From NCBI GenBank assembly GCA_016721435.1, contig JADKIC010000048.1:13927-77926 (forward strand): a stretch of DNA of 64,000 nt, written 5' to 3'. The notes beneath the pieces were generated by a model. It was not told where the DNA came from. It made no database searches and saw only the letters and a program-made list of their open reading frames with translations. This document shows positions 50,227-60,955 of this stretch, in pieces (position 1 is the stretch's first letter; the number at the start of each line of letters is the position of its first letter). The position numbers and the translations under genes were made by a program. This stretch comes from Bacteroidota bacterium (GTDB taxonomy: Bacteria > Bacteroidota > Bacteroidia > AKYH767-A > OLB10).

Positions 50227-53200
50227 ATGAAAAACTTTACGTGTTTAATTGGCATCCTCGTCCTATGCTTATTCACTAATTCTTCCAGAGCACAATGCCC
50301 TTCCGGATGTAATCCTTTAAGCGGAGGCTTCTTTATCAGCTACACCCCACAATGCTATGGTGAATCCTATCAGGTTCAATTTTATGGCACATATGATTAT
50401 GCCTGACTGCTATGGAGGGGGCGGCTGGTATAATCATGTTTTTACAGCAGCCTTTAATACGACTTATTGTGCTACGCTATATGCAAATTGTGTAAGCTCT
50501 AGTCCAACTGAGGAATGCTGTGTATGGGATGGAAACGGTAATTGTATACAAACATGTACCAATTGCAATACCACTTATTCTACTATTCAGGGGAGTTCTC
50601 TGCTGACAATTGGAGATCCACCGGTATGCGTTATTTCAGTGAGTGCAACAAAACGAATGCCTCCGGTTTCGGTTATGGTTGTACCGGGTCAATTACTGTA
50701 AGTGCTTCTACTTCTGCCTGTAATGATTGGTATGCAACTGTTGAACGCTTAGCCGATGAATTCGGGCCTCAGGGATATGCGGGAGGTGTGGATGTTTCTA
50801 ATCCTACTATAGGAGGTTTGCTCAATGGCGAATATTTAATCACCGCTTATTCAAATCCTTCCGGATGCACAGCTACAACAACCATTGTTGTCGGACAAAA
50901 TAATTGTCAAATGGACGTTAGTACTTCTGTGGTAAATCCCTTTATTGCCGGATGTCCTACTGGAGAAATAAAAGTAAGTGCAAATACAAATAATTGCCAG
51001 GGGTTTCAATCTTCTTTAATGACAACTGATAGTGTGGTTATCAATTCCTTTTACTCACTTGCATATGGAGATACGTTTACATTCTCAAATCTCCCACCGG
51101 GTAATTATTTAGTTAAAACGACCGATTACCCATACGCATTTTCATCCTGTACCAGATGGGATGCGATCACTATCACCCCTGCTCCTTGCGTAAGTCCATG
51201 GACCATTTCTTCAACTTCAGCAAGCGGTTATGGTTGTAGCGATGGAAGTTTTACTATTAGAGCACAACAACAAGTGCACTTATTTCTCTCCAGTTTATTT
51301 ACATCAATTTAACAAACAGAATTATTATAATAATTTAAATTTATACAATTACCTAGATAAAGAATACACCTACGCCAATCTTCCTCCAGGCTGGTATTTC
51401 TTTACTGCCAATGCCACTTATACCGATTACTACGGCCAAGTGATCTCTTGTGATATCTGGGATTCCATTTACATTGAACCTGCTTGCATTCTTACCTCTA
51501 CCTATTCTACTTCTCCTGCCAGTGTTGCCGGTTGTTACAATGGCGAGATAAAAGTGACGGCTACCACCAATGCCTGTGTATGGTTACGGCCGACATTTTA
51601 AGTACAACAGACAGCACAACTATCTTTGCTCAGCAAAGCGGCAGCCAGCGGTATCGAGCTCACATGGAATACTATTCCGCCCGGAAATTATTTAGTTCGC
51701 ATTCGAACAAATCCTTTTTACGATACTTTCTGTGAAGAAAATTTTCCGATCACCATTGCCGGTGCTCCTTGTCTTAGCCCTTGGGTCATCAGTTCACTTC
51801 AGCAAGCGGCTATGGATGTAGTGACTGGAGTTTTACGATTAGAGACTACGACAACGAATTGCACAAATTTTACTTCGGTATGCATGTATCAATTCAATCA
51901 GTTAAATTATTATACAGTCCTACCTTTGTACCAATACATCGATAAAGAATAACCTACATTAATCTTCCTCCGGGTTGGTATTTCTTTAATGCAACAGCGA
52001 CTTATACCGATTACTACGGCCAAGTGTTCTCTTGTGATATCTGGGATTCCATTTACATCGAACCTGCTTGCATTCTTACCTCTACCTATTCTACTTCTCC
52101 TGCCAGTGTTGCCGGTTGTTACAATGGCGAGATAAAAGTGACGGCTACTACCAATGCCTGTTTTGGTTACGGCCGACATTTTAAGTACAACCGACAGCAC
52201 CACTATCTTTGCTCAGCAAGCGGCAGCCAAGCGGTATCGAGCTCACATGGAATACTATTCCGCCCGGAAATTGTTTAGTTCGCATTCGAACAAATCCTTT
52301 TTACGATACTTTCTGTGAAGAAATTTTTCCGATCACCATTGCCGGTGCTCCTTGTCTTAGCCCTTGGGTCATCAGTTCAGCTTCAGCAAGCGGTTATGGA
52401 TGTAGTGACGGGAGTTTTACGATTAGAGACACGACAACGAATTGCACAAATTTTACTTCGGTATACATGTATCAATTCAATCAGTTAAATTATTATACAG
52501 TCCTACCTTTGTACCAATACATCGATAAAGAATACACCTACATCAATCTTCCTCCGGGTTGGTATTTCTTTAATGCAACAGCGACTTATACCGATTACTA
52601 CGGCCAAGTGATCTCTTGTGATATCTGGGATTCCATTTACATTGAACCTGCTTGCATTCTTACCTCTACCTATTCTACTTCTCCTGCCAGTGTTGCCGGT
52701 TGTTACAATGGCGAGATAAAAGTGACGGCTACCACCAATGCCTGTTATGGTTACACGGCCGACATTTTAAGTACAACCGACAGCACAACTATCTTTGCTC
52801 AGCAAGCGGCAGCCAGCGGTATCGAGCTCACATGGAATACTATTCCGCCCGGAAATTATTTAGTTCGCATTCGAACAAATCCTTTTTACGATACTTTCTG
52901 TGAAGAAATTTTTCCGATCACCATTGCCGGTGCTCCTTGTCTTAGCCCTTGGGTCATCAGTTCAGCTTCAGCAAGCGGCTATGGATGTAGTGACGGGAGT
53001 TTTACGATTAGAGACACGACAACGAATTGCACAAATTTTACTTCGGTATACATGTATCAATTCAATCAGTTAAATTATTATACAGTCCTACCTTTGTACC
53101 AATACATCGATAAAGAATACACCTACATCAATCTTCCTCCGGGTTGGTATTTCTTTAATGCAACAGCGACTTATACCGATTACTACGGCCAAGTGATCTC

Positions 53201-54017
53201 TTGTGATATCTGGGATTCGATTTTTATTGAACCTGCGTGTTCAATTCAATCGAACTTCAATGTAATTTCCGGCTGCGGTGTCTCTACAATTGAAGCAACT
53301 TCCTTTACAAATAGCTGCAATGGATACCTTGCCAATTTATTTGATAGTACAGGAGCATTAATAATCAGCATTTATAACAGTTCTGGTGCGACAACAACAT
53401 TTAATAATCTTACACAAGGAATATACGTCCTCATGATCACTTCAGAACCACAAGGCTGTCAAACAATTGATACTATTCCAGTAAGTGTACAAAGTTCAAC
53501 ATTGTTTTTTGCTGATAATGATGGAGACACTTTTGGAAATTCAAATGCGAGTGCATTGGCTTGTTCTTTACCATTGGGCTATGTTAGCGACTCCACCGAT
53601 TGCGACGATAATAACGCAGGAATAAATCCTGGGGCTAACGAAATCATTAATAGCATTGATGATAATTGTAATGGTTTAACTGATGAAACTACAGGTATAA
53701 CATTGCAACTAAAAGTATATATGGAAGGTTACTATTTAGGAAACGGCATAATGTCGGCGGTTCTCGATCCGAATATTTTTCCAAATGTCTGTGATAGTAT
53801 CTCAGTTGTTTTGCGAGAATCAATAGCACCTTATAGTCCCGTTTATACAGTATCATCCACTATCGACATTAACGGCAATGGCCTATTCAACTTCCCTTCT
53901 TCAATCACCAATCAAACCTACTTTATAGAAGTACTTCATAGAAATAGCATTTCTACCTGGTCAAAATATCCGGTGCTGTTCAATTTGCCGGTAATAAACT
54001 ATGATTTTACAAATTAA
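50227..54017 (+). CDS. giant Cys/Tyr-rich secreted repeat protein, several frameshifts
   Basis: It begins MKNFTCLIGILVLCLFTNSS, a signal peptide ending at RAQ, then CPSGCNPLSGGFF. Through shifted frames (50357-50701, 50542-51312, 51230-51601, 51626-51952, 52209-54017) it encodes about 1,260 residues. Early domains have an IxVSA-x-TxxC pattern (GSITVSASTSACNDWYATVE, GEIKVSANTNNCQGF). Then come about 3.5 near-identical 195-residue units (see the repeat entry). A MopE motif (DNDGDTFGNSNAS, NSIDDNCNGLTDE) and the terminal module (LHRNSISTWSKYPVLF) finish it. The last 602 residues are uninterrupted. It is probably T9SS-exported and surface-bound. Frames are broken mainly in the first two repeat units. 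Confidence 0.85.
51196..53231 (+). repeat. tandem 585-bp coding repeats (3.5 units)
   Basis: The anchor GATTCCATTTACAT recurs at 51461, 52045 and 52629, and with two changes at 53214; the steps are 584, 584 and 585 bp. Units 2-4 are almost identical at the DNA level while the first is more divergent. Each unit encodes SPWVISSASASGYGCSDGSF ... PPGWYFFNATATYTDYYGQV ... ASVAGCYNGEIKVTATTNAC. A true 585-bp unit is 195 codons; the 584-bp units each lack one base and break the frame. Confidence 0.92.
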
Positions 54018-54130
54018 ATTAACCTGATAATTAAAAAGTACTAACGTAAAACCAACATAAGGTTAAATCTTCAAACTTTGCGGATTAAAAACAGGATGAT
54101 TCCACTTTCAATTCTCCACGTACTAAAACC

Positions 54131-54838
54131 TCAATACGCTAAATTCACATCTATCGTATCCAACCCTGTAACAAACATTGAAAAAAGAGAGTCGGTGTCA
54201 TTTCCGGAAATACCATCGTTTTCGGTTAGAAAAGTAGTTTTCCACTCCGAGGTTTCATACCCATCAAGTGGCATTACATAACCGATTACAGGATCATAAT
54301 TATCGGGGAAATTAAATATTGGCCAATACGTCGCAAATGCCTTAACTGAAAGGCTAACATGTGTGAACTCCGGGTTTGGTGGAGCAACATCATTGACATA
54401 AAAACGCAGCCATCCTGTGGGTTGTAACGTGACTACTACAACTGAAGAAGTTTTAGGGTCGAAGGGAGTACAGGATTCTTTGTAATAAGATGTAGGCACA
54501 CTACAGCAAACACCAATCGCATCATAGGTTGATTCCTTTAAATCAACGTACTTTTCGCGGAGGAAGCTACAGAAACCTGTAGAATCTGTATAAAAAGAAT
54601 CGAGTCTGGCTTCATAAGGAGCTGTTCCAAAACCTCCACCCCAGTACCCCTTCACCACTACTTTGGCATTCGGAATTGGTGCTCCTGTGTAGAACTGAAC
54701 CACTTTAACATACATGGTCTTCTCTACTTCTACAGAAGGCTCCTTCTCCTCTTCACAGGAAAGTGCAGTTAAAATTAATGCTCCTGAAAGGGTCTTCAGA
54801 AAGAAATCAACATAAGGATATTTCATTCGCTTCAACAT
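54131..54838 (-). CDS. lipoprotein with carboxypeptidase-regulatory-like domain
   Basis: 235 residues, with a lipoprotein-like signal (FFLKTLSGALILTALSC, Cys at about residue 28). The true start may be the internal MKYPYVDFF at 54826. A beta-sandwich segment follows (MYVKVVQFYTGAPIPNAKVV, DSFYTDSTGFCSFL) like the peptidase regulatory or transthyretin-like domains of outer-membrane lipoproteins. The C-terminal half (GWLRFYVNDVAPPNPEFTHV) is not recognised. It is intact and convergent with the giant repeat protein gene. Function unknown. Confidence 0.75.
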   Translation of the reverse strand: MLKRMKYPYVDFFLKTLSGALILTALSCEEEKEPSVEVEKTMYVKVVQFYTGAPIPNAKVVVKGYWGGGFGTAPYEARLDSFYTDSTGFCSFLREKYVDLKESTYDAIGVCCSVPTSYYKESCTPFDPKTSSVVVVTLQPTGWLRFYVNDVAPPNPEFTHVSLSVKAFATYWPIFNFPDNYDPVIGYVMPLDGYETSEWKTTFLTENDGISGNDTDSLFSMFVTGLDTIDVNLAY

Positions 54839-55236
54839 AAACTATTTCTCCGGCTTGTACCCGATTTGGTTATCCAAGAGCAAGTTATAGTAGTGCTAAA
54901 GTAATCAAATTTCTATTCCCTATCTCTATGCACTTAAAATAACGGGGTACTCTACTTCTAAATCAGATCTCCCATAACTCGATTTGGCTCCACGTTTAAC
55001 AGCCATTCTCTACAGCCATCACCTGCATTCATGGTAAGAAATCACTAATCCGGTCTCGGTTATACTCTTAGTAGTGGATAATCAATACTATTCAATGGTG
55101 AACGACAACTTTCATCTGAAATACATAAATTTACTGACGAAAATTGCGTTCTTGCTAACAACCAAACTCCGGTCCTGTTACTCTTTGTAATTTATATTCA
55201 CCGAAAATAAATCAAGGTTCATTCATATTTAATTTC
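54839..55236. other. intergenic region before the lipid operon
   Basis: No gene is seen. It separates two divergent units and must hold the operon promoter; ACTCTTTG at about 55,180-55,187 may be part of a -7 element but the -33 spacing is poor. Confidence 0.45.
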
Positions 55237-56511
55237 ATGTCTTCCACTAACGATAAAACCAAAGATGCACTGGATGCTATAATAGCCTTGCGCAATCCGG
55301 CTGTACTTATTGCTGAAATCAATCAAAAAACCAATCAGGATATTTCTTATGAACAGCTGCCCGTTGAGTTGAAAGTTTCAGAAGAAGGCATTCAAAGCCG
55401 TCATAATTTTCTGCACCGGAAAACGGGAAAAAATCTTCCGGGTCTATTGGGAAAAATACAATTTTCTTCTTTGGAACAATTGAATGGCAATATAGAAAAT
55501 TACATCGGCATGTCGATGGTACCTACCGGAGTAATTGGTCCATTGCGGGTGATTGGTTCAGCGGCAGATGGGGATTACTATGTTCCACTGGCTACGAGCG
55601 AGGGAGCTCTTGTTGCTTCTTATCACCGCGGGGCGAAAGCTTGCTTCCTTGCGGGAGGGGCTACTTCTATTTGTCTGGTGGAAGGTGTACAGCGGAGTCC
55701 TTTGTTTAAGTTTAACGATATCGCGGAGCTGGGGCAGTTTCTCATCTGGCTCTTGCCACAAATGGAGGAATTCAAAAAAATCGTTGGAAGCACCAGCAGG
55801 TTTGCGTTATTGACAGACATGCAGTCGAATATCGAAGGCAATCAACTTATTCTCACATTTGAATACCATACCGGAGACGCCTCAGGGCAAAACATGGTGA
55901 CGATGTGTACCGATGCGATCTGCCAGTATATCATTGAGAATAGCCCTGTTCAGCCTGTATTCTGGTTTATTGAAAGCAATTATTCCGGCGATAAGAAAGC
56001 GACTTCGCGGTCATTCAGTAACGTTAGAGGAAAAAAAGTAACCGCAGAGATTACGCTTTCAGAAAAATTGTAAATGAAGTATTGAAGACCTCACCACGGC
56101 TATGTCCGCATATTGGATCTCTTCCACGCTGGGTATTATTCAAAGTGGCGCTATCGGTGCACAGGGGCATTATGCGAACGGATTGGCCGCCTTGTTCCTT
56201 GCTACCGGACAAGATGTAGCCTGTATTTCTGAAGCTTCAATAGGTATCACCAGAATGGAAGTCACGGCTACAGGAGATTTATATGCGAGTGTAACCCTTC
56301 CAAATTTAATTGTTGGTACTGTTGGAGGCGGAACCGGACTTCGACTCAAAAAGAATGTCTGGAGCTCATGGATTGTTATGGTGTGGGCAATGCCCGAAAA
56401 TATGCGGAGATTTGCGGGGCATTGATTCTCGCAGGTGAATTGTCAATTGCAGCAGCTTTATCCGCCGGACATTTTACTTCCGCTCATAAAAAATTCGGAA
56501 GAAAGAAATGA
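55237..56511 (+). CDS. hydroxymethylglutaryl-CoA reductase, two frameshifts
   Basis: HMG-CoA reductase motifs are in order: ENYIGMSMVPTGVIGPL, PLATSEGALVASYHRGAKA (substrate Glu), TGDASGQNMVTMCTDA (catalytic Asp and NADPH site), NYSGDKKAT (catalytic Lys), VRGKKVTAEI. In a second frame from about 56,090 come TLGIIQSGAIGAQGHYAN and EASIGITRMEVTATGDLYAS. In a third frame from about 56,343 come ECLELMDCYGVGNARKYAEI and HFTSAHKKFGRKK. Repaired length is about 425 residues. It reduces HMG-CoA to mevalonate with NAD(P)H. It is the first gene of a coupled operon; its TGA overlaps the next ATG in ATGA. Confidence 0.93.
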
Positions 56512-57260
56512 GTGGCCATAAAATGGTGAGGATTTTTGATGAATTCAAAGACGCGGAAGATGATGCAAAGTACCGTAAAAATCTACCCGTACCCAGGGGA
56601 TTAGTGTCTCTGAAAGAACTGGGAATTGTAGGTGCTATTTTGATACTATTACAAATCACGATCAACTTCATTTTCCTGCCAAAGATGTTGTTGATCTATT
56701 TTATCATCATTGCCTACCTCTCATTGATGGGTAAGGAGTTTTTTGCTGCCAGCTGGCTCAAGAAACACCAATTTTGGTATGTAACCTCTCATATGTTTAT
56801 CATTCCGCTGATCGATATTTATTCCAGTGGACTTGACTGGCTATTGGAAGGTGTAGAAGCCCCCGTTGGATTATTGTTTTTCTTTGCCGTATCTTATATG
56901 AACGGAATTGTAATAGAAACCGGACGAAAAATACGCCGACCGGAAGACGAAGCAGAAGGTGTACTGACCTATACGTCGATGCTTGGAACGAATCGTGGTG
57001 TTTTTCTTTGGTTAACTTCACTAATGGTCACTTTGCTCTTAAGCATTGCCGCTTGTAACTATGCAGGATTTGGAACCACCGCCTTCATCGTGCTGGGAAT
57101 TGTTTTCATATTTTGCGCAACACCGGCCTTGCTCTTCCTGAAAAACAAAACGGCAAGCTTTGCGAAAATGATTGAAAAAGCTTCCGGCATCTGGACGATT
57201 GCCATGTATCTGACCCTGGGCGCGGCGCCTATGTTGTCTAAATTATTTTCCGGTACATGA
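56508..57260 (+). CDS. UbiA-family prenyltransferase-like membrane protein, short N-terminus
   Basis: 250 residues with six to seven hydrophobic helices. RIFDEFKDAEDDAKYRKNLP, then VPRGLVSLKELG, is the first Asp-rich prenyl-diphosphate motif, and ETGRKIRRPEDEAEGVLTY stands at the second. UbiA enzymes normally have a transmembrane helix of about 40-50 residues before the first motif; here the protein starts only 8 residues ahead of it, in ATGA overlap with HMG-CoA reductase, and no such helix is found upstream. It would transfer an isoprenyl group to an acceptor lipid or aromatic compound. The acceptor is unknown. Confidence 0.8.
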   Translation: MSGHKMVRIFDEFKDAEDDAKYRKNLPVPRGLVSLKELGIVGAILILLQITINFIFLPKMLLIYFIIIAYLSLMGKEFFAASWLKKHQFWYVTSHMFIIPLIDIYSSGLDWLLEGVEAPVGLLFFFAVSYMNGIVIETGRKIRRPEDEAEGVLTYTSMLGTNRGVFLWLTSLMVTLLLSIAACNYAGFGTTAFIVLGIVFIFCATPALLFLKNKTASFAKMIEKASGIWTIAMYLTLGAAPMLSKLFSGT

Positions 57261-59869
57261 TTTCTCTTTCATCTGAAAATAAGTCAGACCTTCAGCGATT
57301 CCATATTGGTGGAAAAGCCGGCAACTTGTACCGTTTGCAAGAACTTGGATTAAATGTGCCTCGCTTTATTGTAATTCCTCAGGAAGTTTTGCACGACTCT
57401 ATTCCGGAAAGCATTCGCAACTCCGATCCTGAAATTATTCGCAAATTTATCCGGGATATTCACATCAGTCAGGAAGAAATTGAGGAATTGCTTAAAGGAT
57501 TCCCCTCTAAAGGATATTATGCGGTGCGATCCTCTGCCATTGACGAAGATGGGGCAGCTTTTTCATTTGCCGGACAATTTGAAAGTCATTTATATGTTAC
57601 AAGAGCTGACCTTGCTGAAAAAATAAAGTCTGTTTGGTGTTCAGCATTCTCTGAGCGGGTTTTACTCTATAGAAAAACCAATCATCTGGATAATAATTTC
57701 GGGTTGGCTGTTATTGTACAGGAGATGATCGATGCGGAAGTAGCCGGCGTAGCTTTTGGTATGAATCCGGTCAATGGCAATAAAGAGGAAAAAGTAATCA
57801 GTGCAGTTTATGGTTTAGGGGAAGGGCTAGTTTCCGGACTATTGGACTCCGATAACTTTATTCTAAAAAAAGGGGAAGTCATTGCTCAATTGGCAGAAAA
57901 AAAACAACAGGTACTCTTCAACCAACATTCCGGCAATGGAACCCTTTTAAAAGATGTAGAAAAGGAACTTCAACTGAAACCTACGCTAACCGATCAACAG
58001 GTAGTTGAAATCGGAAAATTATTAGATCTTTTAAATACAGCCCTACTGCATCCACAGGATATTGAATTCGCCTATAAGAATAACACACTTTACTTATTAC
58101 AAACACGTCCGGTAACCACTACTACCACCAGGAACACTCCGAATGGTGAATACATCTTATGGGACAATAGCAACATCGTGGAATCTTATCCGGGTGTAAC
58201 TACGCCACTCACTTTTTCATTCATCAGCAGTTCATATGAAGAGGCCTATAAAATATTTTGCAGCTATATGGGTGTGTCTTCCTCCGTCATTAAAAGTAAT
58301 GAACGGGTATTTGCGAATACATTGGGCCTGATCAAGGGCAGGGTCTATTACAATCTGAGAACATGGTATCATATGCTGGCCATGCTTCCCGGTTACAGTA
58401 TCAATACCCGTTTTATGGAGAGCATGATGGGTGTAAAGGAACGCTTTGATATTCCGGAATCCCTTCGTCTTTCAAAAGGAAAAGCCTGGTGGAGCATTAT
58501 AAAGATGGTGGTGTTGATGTACATTCGGTTCATAACACTTCCATCAAAGCGCATAGCGTTTATGCAATTGGTGGAGAAGACCATTTCATCCTATAAGGAA
58601 ATCAACTTCCGAGAAAAGGACGCACAAGAGCTGATGCACTTGTATCTCCGTTTTGAAAGTACGCTCCTTAAAGAATGGAAAGCGCCCCTGATCAATGATT
58701 TTTTTGCGATGATCTGGTTTGGTCTTCTGCAAAAGCGATGTAAAAAATATGCCTTTAGCAAGAATCCGAATATTCACAATGATCTGTTGTGCGGCAGCAG
58801 TGATATTATTTCTACTCAGCCCATTCATAGAAGCATGGCAATAGCGACAACCATTGCAGCGAATAATGATCTAAAAAATATTTTTACAGGTCACAGTGCT
58901 ACTGAAATTTGGAAAATCATTTCTTCCGGAAAAGAATTTACTCTACAAACATTAAAAAAAGAAATTGATGGCTACATTTCCGATTTCGGTGAACGCTGTA
59001 TCGGAGAATTAAAACTTGAAACCGTATCGTATACCCAGGATCCCGTGAAATTCATCCAAATCCTGAAGTCGTATGTGGAGTCGGGGACTACCAGTGAAAT
59101 GCTTTCAGGCAAAACCGAAGCGTTGCTTCGACAAACAGCAGAGCAGGAGATGAAAGCGGGATTAAAATATCAACCCTTCAGATTATGGATGCTTAAAAAG
59201 ACGTTGCGTCGAACAAGAACAATGGTAAGTGCACGTGAAAATTTACGCTACGAACGAACCCGTGCTTTCGGAATTGTGCGCAATATCTTCTCCGCCATGG
59301 GCCATGCCTTGCAATCCAGGAATGTCCTTGAACATCCTCGGGATATTTTCTATCTTACCAAGGAAGAAATTTTCTCATATATTGAAGGGACATCTGCTAC
59401 AACAAATCTAAAGGAGCTGATAAACCTCCGAAAGAATGAGTTTCAAGGATATCAGAAAGAAGAGGCACCAGCAGAACGATTCGCGACGTATGGGATTGTC
59501 TACAACGGCAACGACTTTTACAGCACCGCCAAAGTGGAAATACATACGGGAGATTTAAAAGGAATTGGATGCAGTCCGGGAAAAGTCAGAGGAAAAGTGA
59601 GAATCATCACAGATCCGGGTGAGACCTCTTCGTTGAATGGCGATATTCTTGTAACGACAAGTACTGATCCGGGATGGGTAACACTCTTTCCCAGCGCATC
59701 CGGAATCATTGTAGAACGGGGAAGCTTACTGAGTCATTCCGCCATCGTATCGCGCGAAATGGGAATTCCCTGTATAGTTAGTGTGACCGGCCTCTTAAAA
59801 ACCTTAAAAAGCGGCGATCTGATCGAAATGGATGGAAGTACGGGATTAATAAATATTATTACTGCATGA
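57257..59869 (+). CDS. PEP synthase / PPDK-like phosphotransfer enzyme
   Basis: An intact 870-residue protein. Residues about 1-300 form the ATP-grasp PEP/pyruvate-binding domain (GGKAGNLYRLQELGLNVPRF, YYAVRSSAIDEDGAAFSFAG, QDIEFAYKNNTLYLLQTRPV). The C-terminal domain is the swivelling phosphohistidine domain (GIGCSPGKVRGKVRII, STDPGWVTLFPSASGII, LLSHSAIVSREMGIPC with the His at about 826). Between them are 400 residues unlike the PEP synthase catalytic barrel, so it is closer to rifampicin phosphotransferase or prodigiosin PigC-like ATP-grasp/His-swivel enzymes. It may phosphorylate or condense a specialised substrate. It overlaps both neighbours by 4 bp. Confidence 0.9.
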   Translation: MISLSSENKSDLQRFHIGGKAGNLYRLQELGLNVPRFIVIPQEVLHDSIPESIRNSDPEIIRKFIRDIHISQEEIEELLKGFPSKGYYAVRSSAIDEDGAAFSFAGQFESHLYVTRADLAEKIKSVWCSAFSERVLLYRKTNHLDNNFGLAVIVQEMIDAEVAGVAFGMNPVNGNKEEKVISAVYGLGEGLVSGLLDSDNFILKKGEVIAQLAEKKQQVLFNQHSGNGTLLKDVEKELQLKPTLTDQQVVEIGKLLDLLNTALLHPQDIEFAYKNNTLYLLQTRPVTTTTTRNTPNGEYILWDNSNIVESYPGVTTPLTFSFISSSYEEAYKIFCSYMGVSSSVIKSNERVFANTLGLIKGRVYYNLRTWYHMLAMLPGYSINTRFMESMMGVKERFDIPESLRLSKGKAWWSIIKMVVLMYIRFITLPSKRIAFMQLVEKTISSYKEINFREKDAQELMHLYLRFESTLLKEWKAPLINDFFAMIWFGLLQKRCKKYAFSKNPNIHNDLLCGSSDIISTQPIHRSMAIATTIAANNDLKNIFTGHSATEIWKIISSGKEFTLQTLKKEIDGYISDFGERCIGELKLETVSYTQDPVKFIQILKSYVESGTTSEMLSGKTEALLRQTAEQEMKAGLKYQPFRLWMLKKTLRRTRTMVSARENLRYERTRAFGIVRNIFSAMGHALQSRNVLEHPRDIFYLTKEEIFSYIEGTSATTNLKELINLRKNEFQGYQKEEAPAERFATYGIVYNGNDFYSTAKVEIHTGDLKGIGCSPGKVRGKVRIITDPGETSSLNGDILVTTSTDPGWVTLFPSASGIIVERGSLLSHSAIVSREMGIPCIVSVTGLLKTLKSGDLIEMDGSTGLINIITA

Positions 59870-60955
59870 GTGAGACGCTTACTGAAAAAGTCAACTTTGA
59901 TCTTATCCGATATGCGAACTGTTGGGAAGATGCTGACATTCTTTTGAAAGGTCTGGCCATTACTCCCGGTGAGAAAATTTTGTCCATTGCTTCTGCAGGA
60001 GACAATAGCTTTTCATTACTCACACAAAATCCCGAAATCGTTATTGCTATTGACGTCAATAAAATTCAGGGCTATGTAGTAGCACTTAAAAAGTGTTGCT
60101 TTGAACAACTTGAATACGAAGAAACACTTTCCTTTCTCGGCTTCACTGCTTCGACAGATAGAGATCTTATTTTCCAAAAAAATAAAAAGAACTATCAGGT
60201 GATGCACGAAACTATTGGGAAAGAAATCCGGAATTGATCAGCAATGGCATCATCTACGCAGGTAAATTTGAAAAATATTTTATATTATTCAGTAAACGCA
60301 TCTTACCATTGATTCATTCACGAAAGAAGGTACATGAATTATTTAAAATTAAAACGGAACAGGAACAGGAAATATTCTATCAAGAGAAATGGGACACACT
60401 TCGCTGGCGACTGCTGTTCAAACTGTTTTTCAGCAAGTACGTGATGGGCAAGTTAGGGAGAGATCCCGCGTTTTTAAAAGAGGTAAATGTGCCGGTGGCA
60501 GATTATATTTACAATAAAGCAGGACAACATTTAAAAAGTAAAAATGCCCAGATGAATTTCATACTTCATTTCAACCTGAATGGAAATTTTGGTCATTTAC
60601 TGCCGCACTATCTTCAAAGAGAAAATTATGACCTCATTCGTTCAAACATTTCTCGGTTAAAATCATGCAGGGTTATGCGCAGGATGCCATCATCACCTAT
60701 GGAAATTTTGACGGAATGAATCTTTCCAATATATTTGAATACATGGATGAGCCACTCTTTCGCGAAACAGCTGCGGCTTTAATAAATGGAAGCAATAGTG
60801 GCGGACGATTGGCCTATTGGAATTTAATGGTGCCCCGCAGGATTTCCGCTCTACTATCTGGAACGGTTGAATATAAACAGGAACTGTCATCATCATTAAG
60901 TCAAATAGACAAAGGGTTTTTCTACAAACAATTTATAGTCGATAGTAAATCATGA
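59866..60955 (+). CDS. DUF3419/BtaA-like aminocarboxypropyl transferase, frameshifted
   Basis: MSETLTEKVNFDLIRYANCWEDADIL and ILSIASAGDNSFSLLTQNPE..VIAIDVNKIQGY are the SAM-binding N-terminus of the DUF3419 (BtaA-type) family. The later parts are YFILFSKRILPLIHSRKKVH, LLFKLFFSKYVMGKLGRDPA, NFGHLLPHYLQRENYDLIRS and SMQGYAQDAIITYGNFDGMN, then NIFEYMDEPLF and GRLAYWNLMVPRR. Breaks near 60,230 and 60,663 are one-base. Repaired length is about 362 residues. BtaA transfers a 3-amino-3-carboxypropyl group from SAM to the hydroxyl of diacylglycerol, forming a betaine-lipid precursor. Here a prenyl or other lipid acceptor is possible. Its end overlaps the next start in ATGA. Confidence 0.88.
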
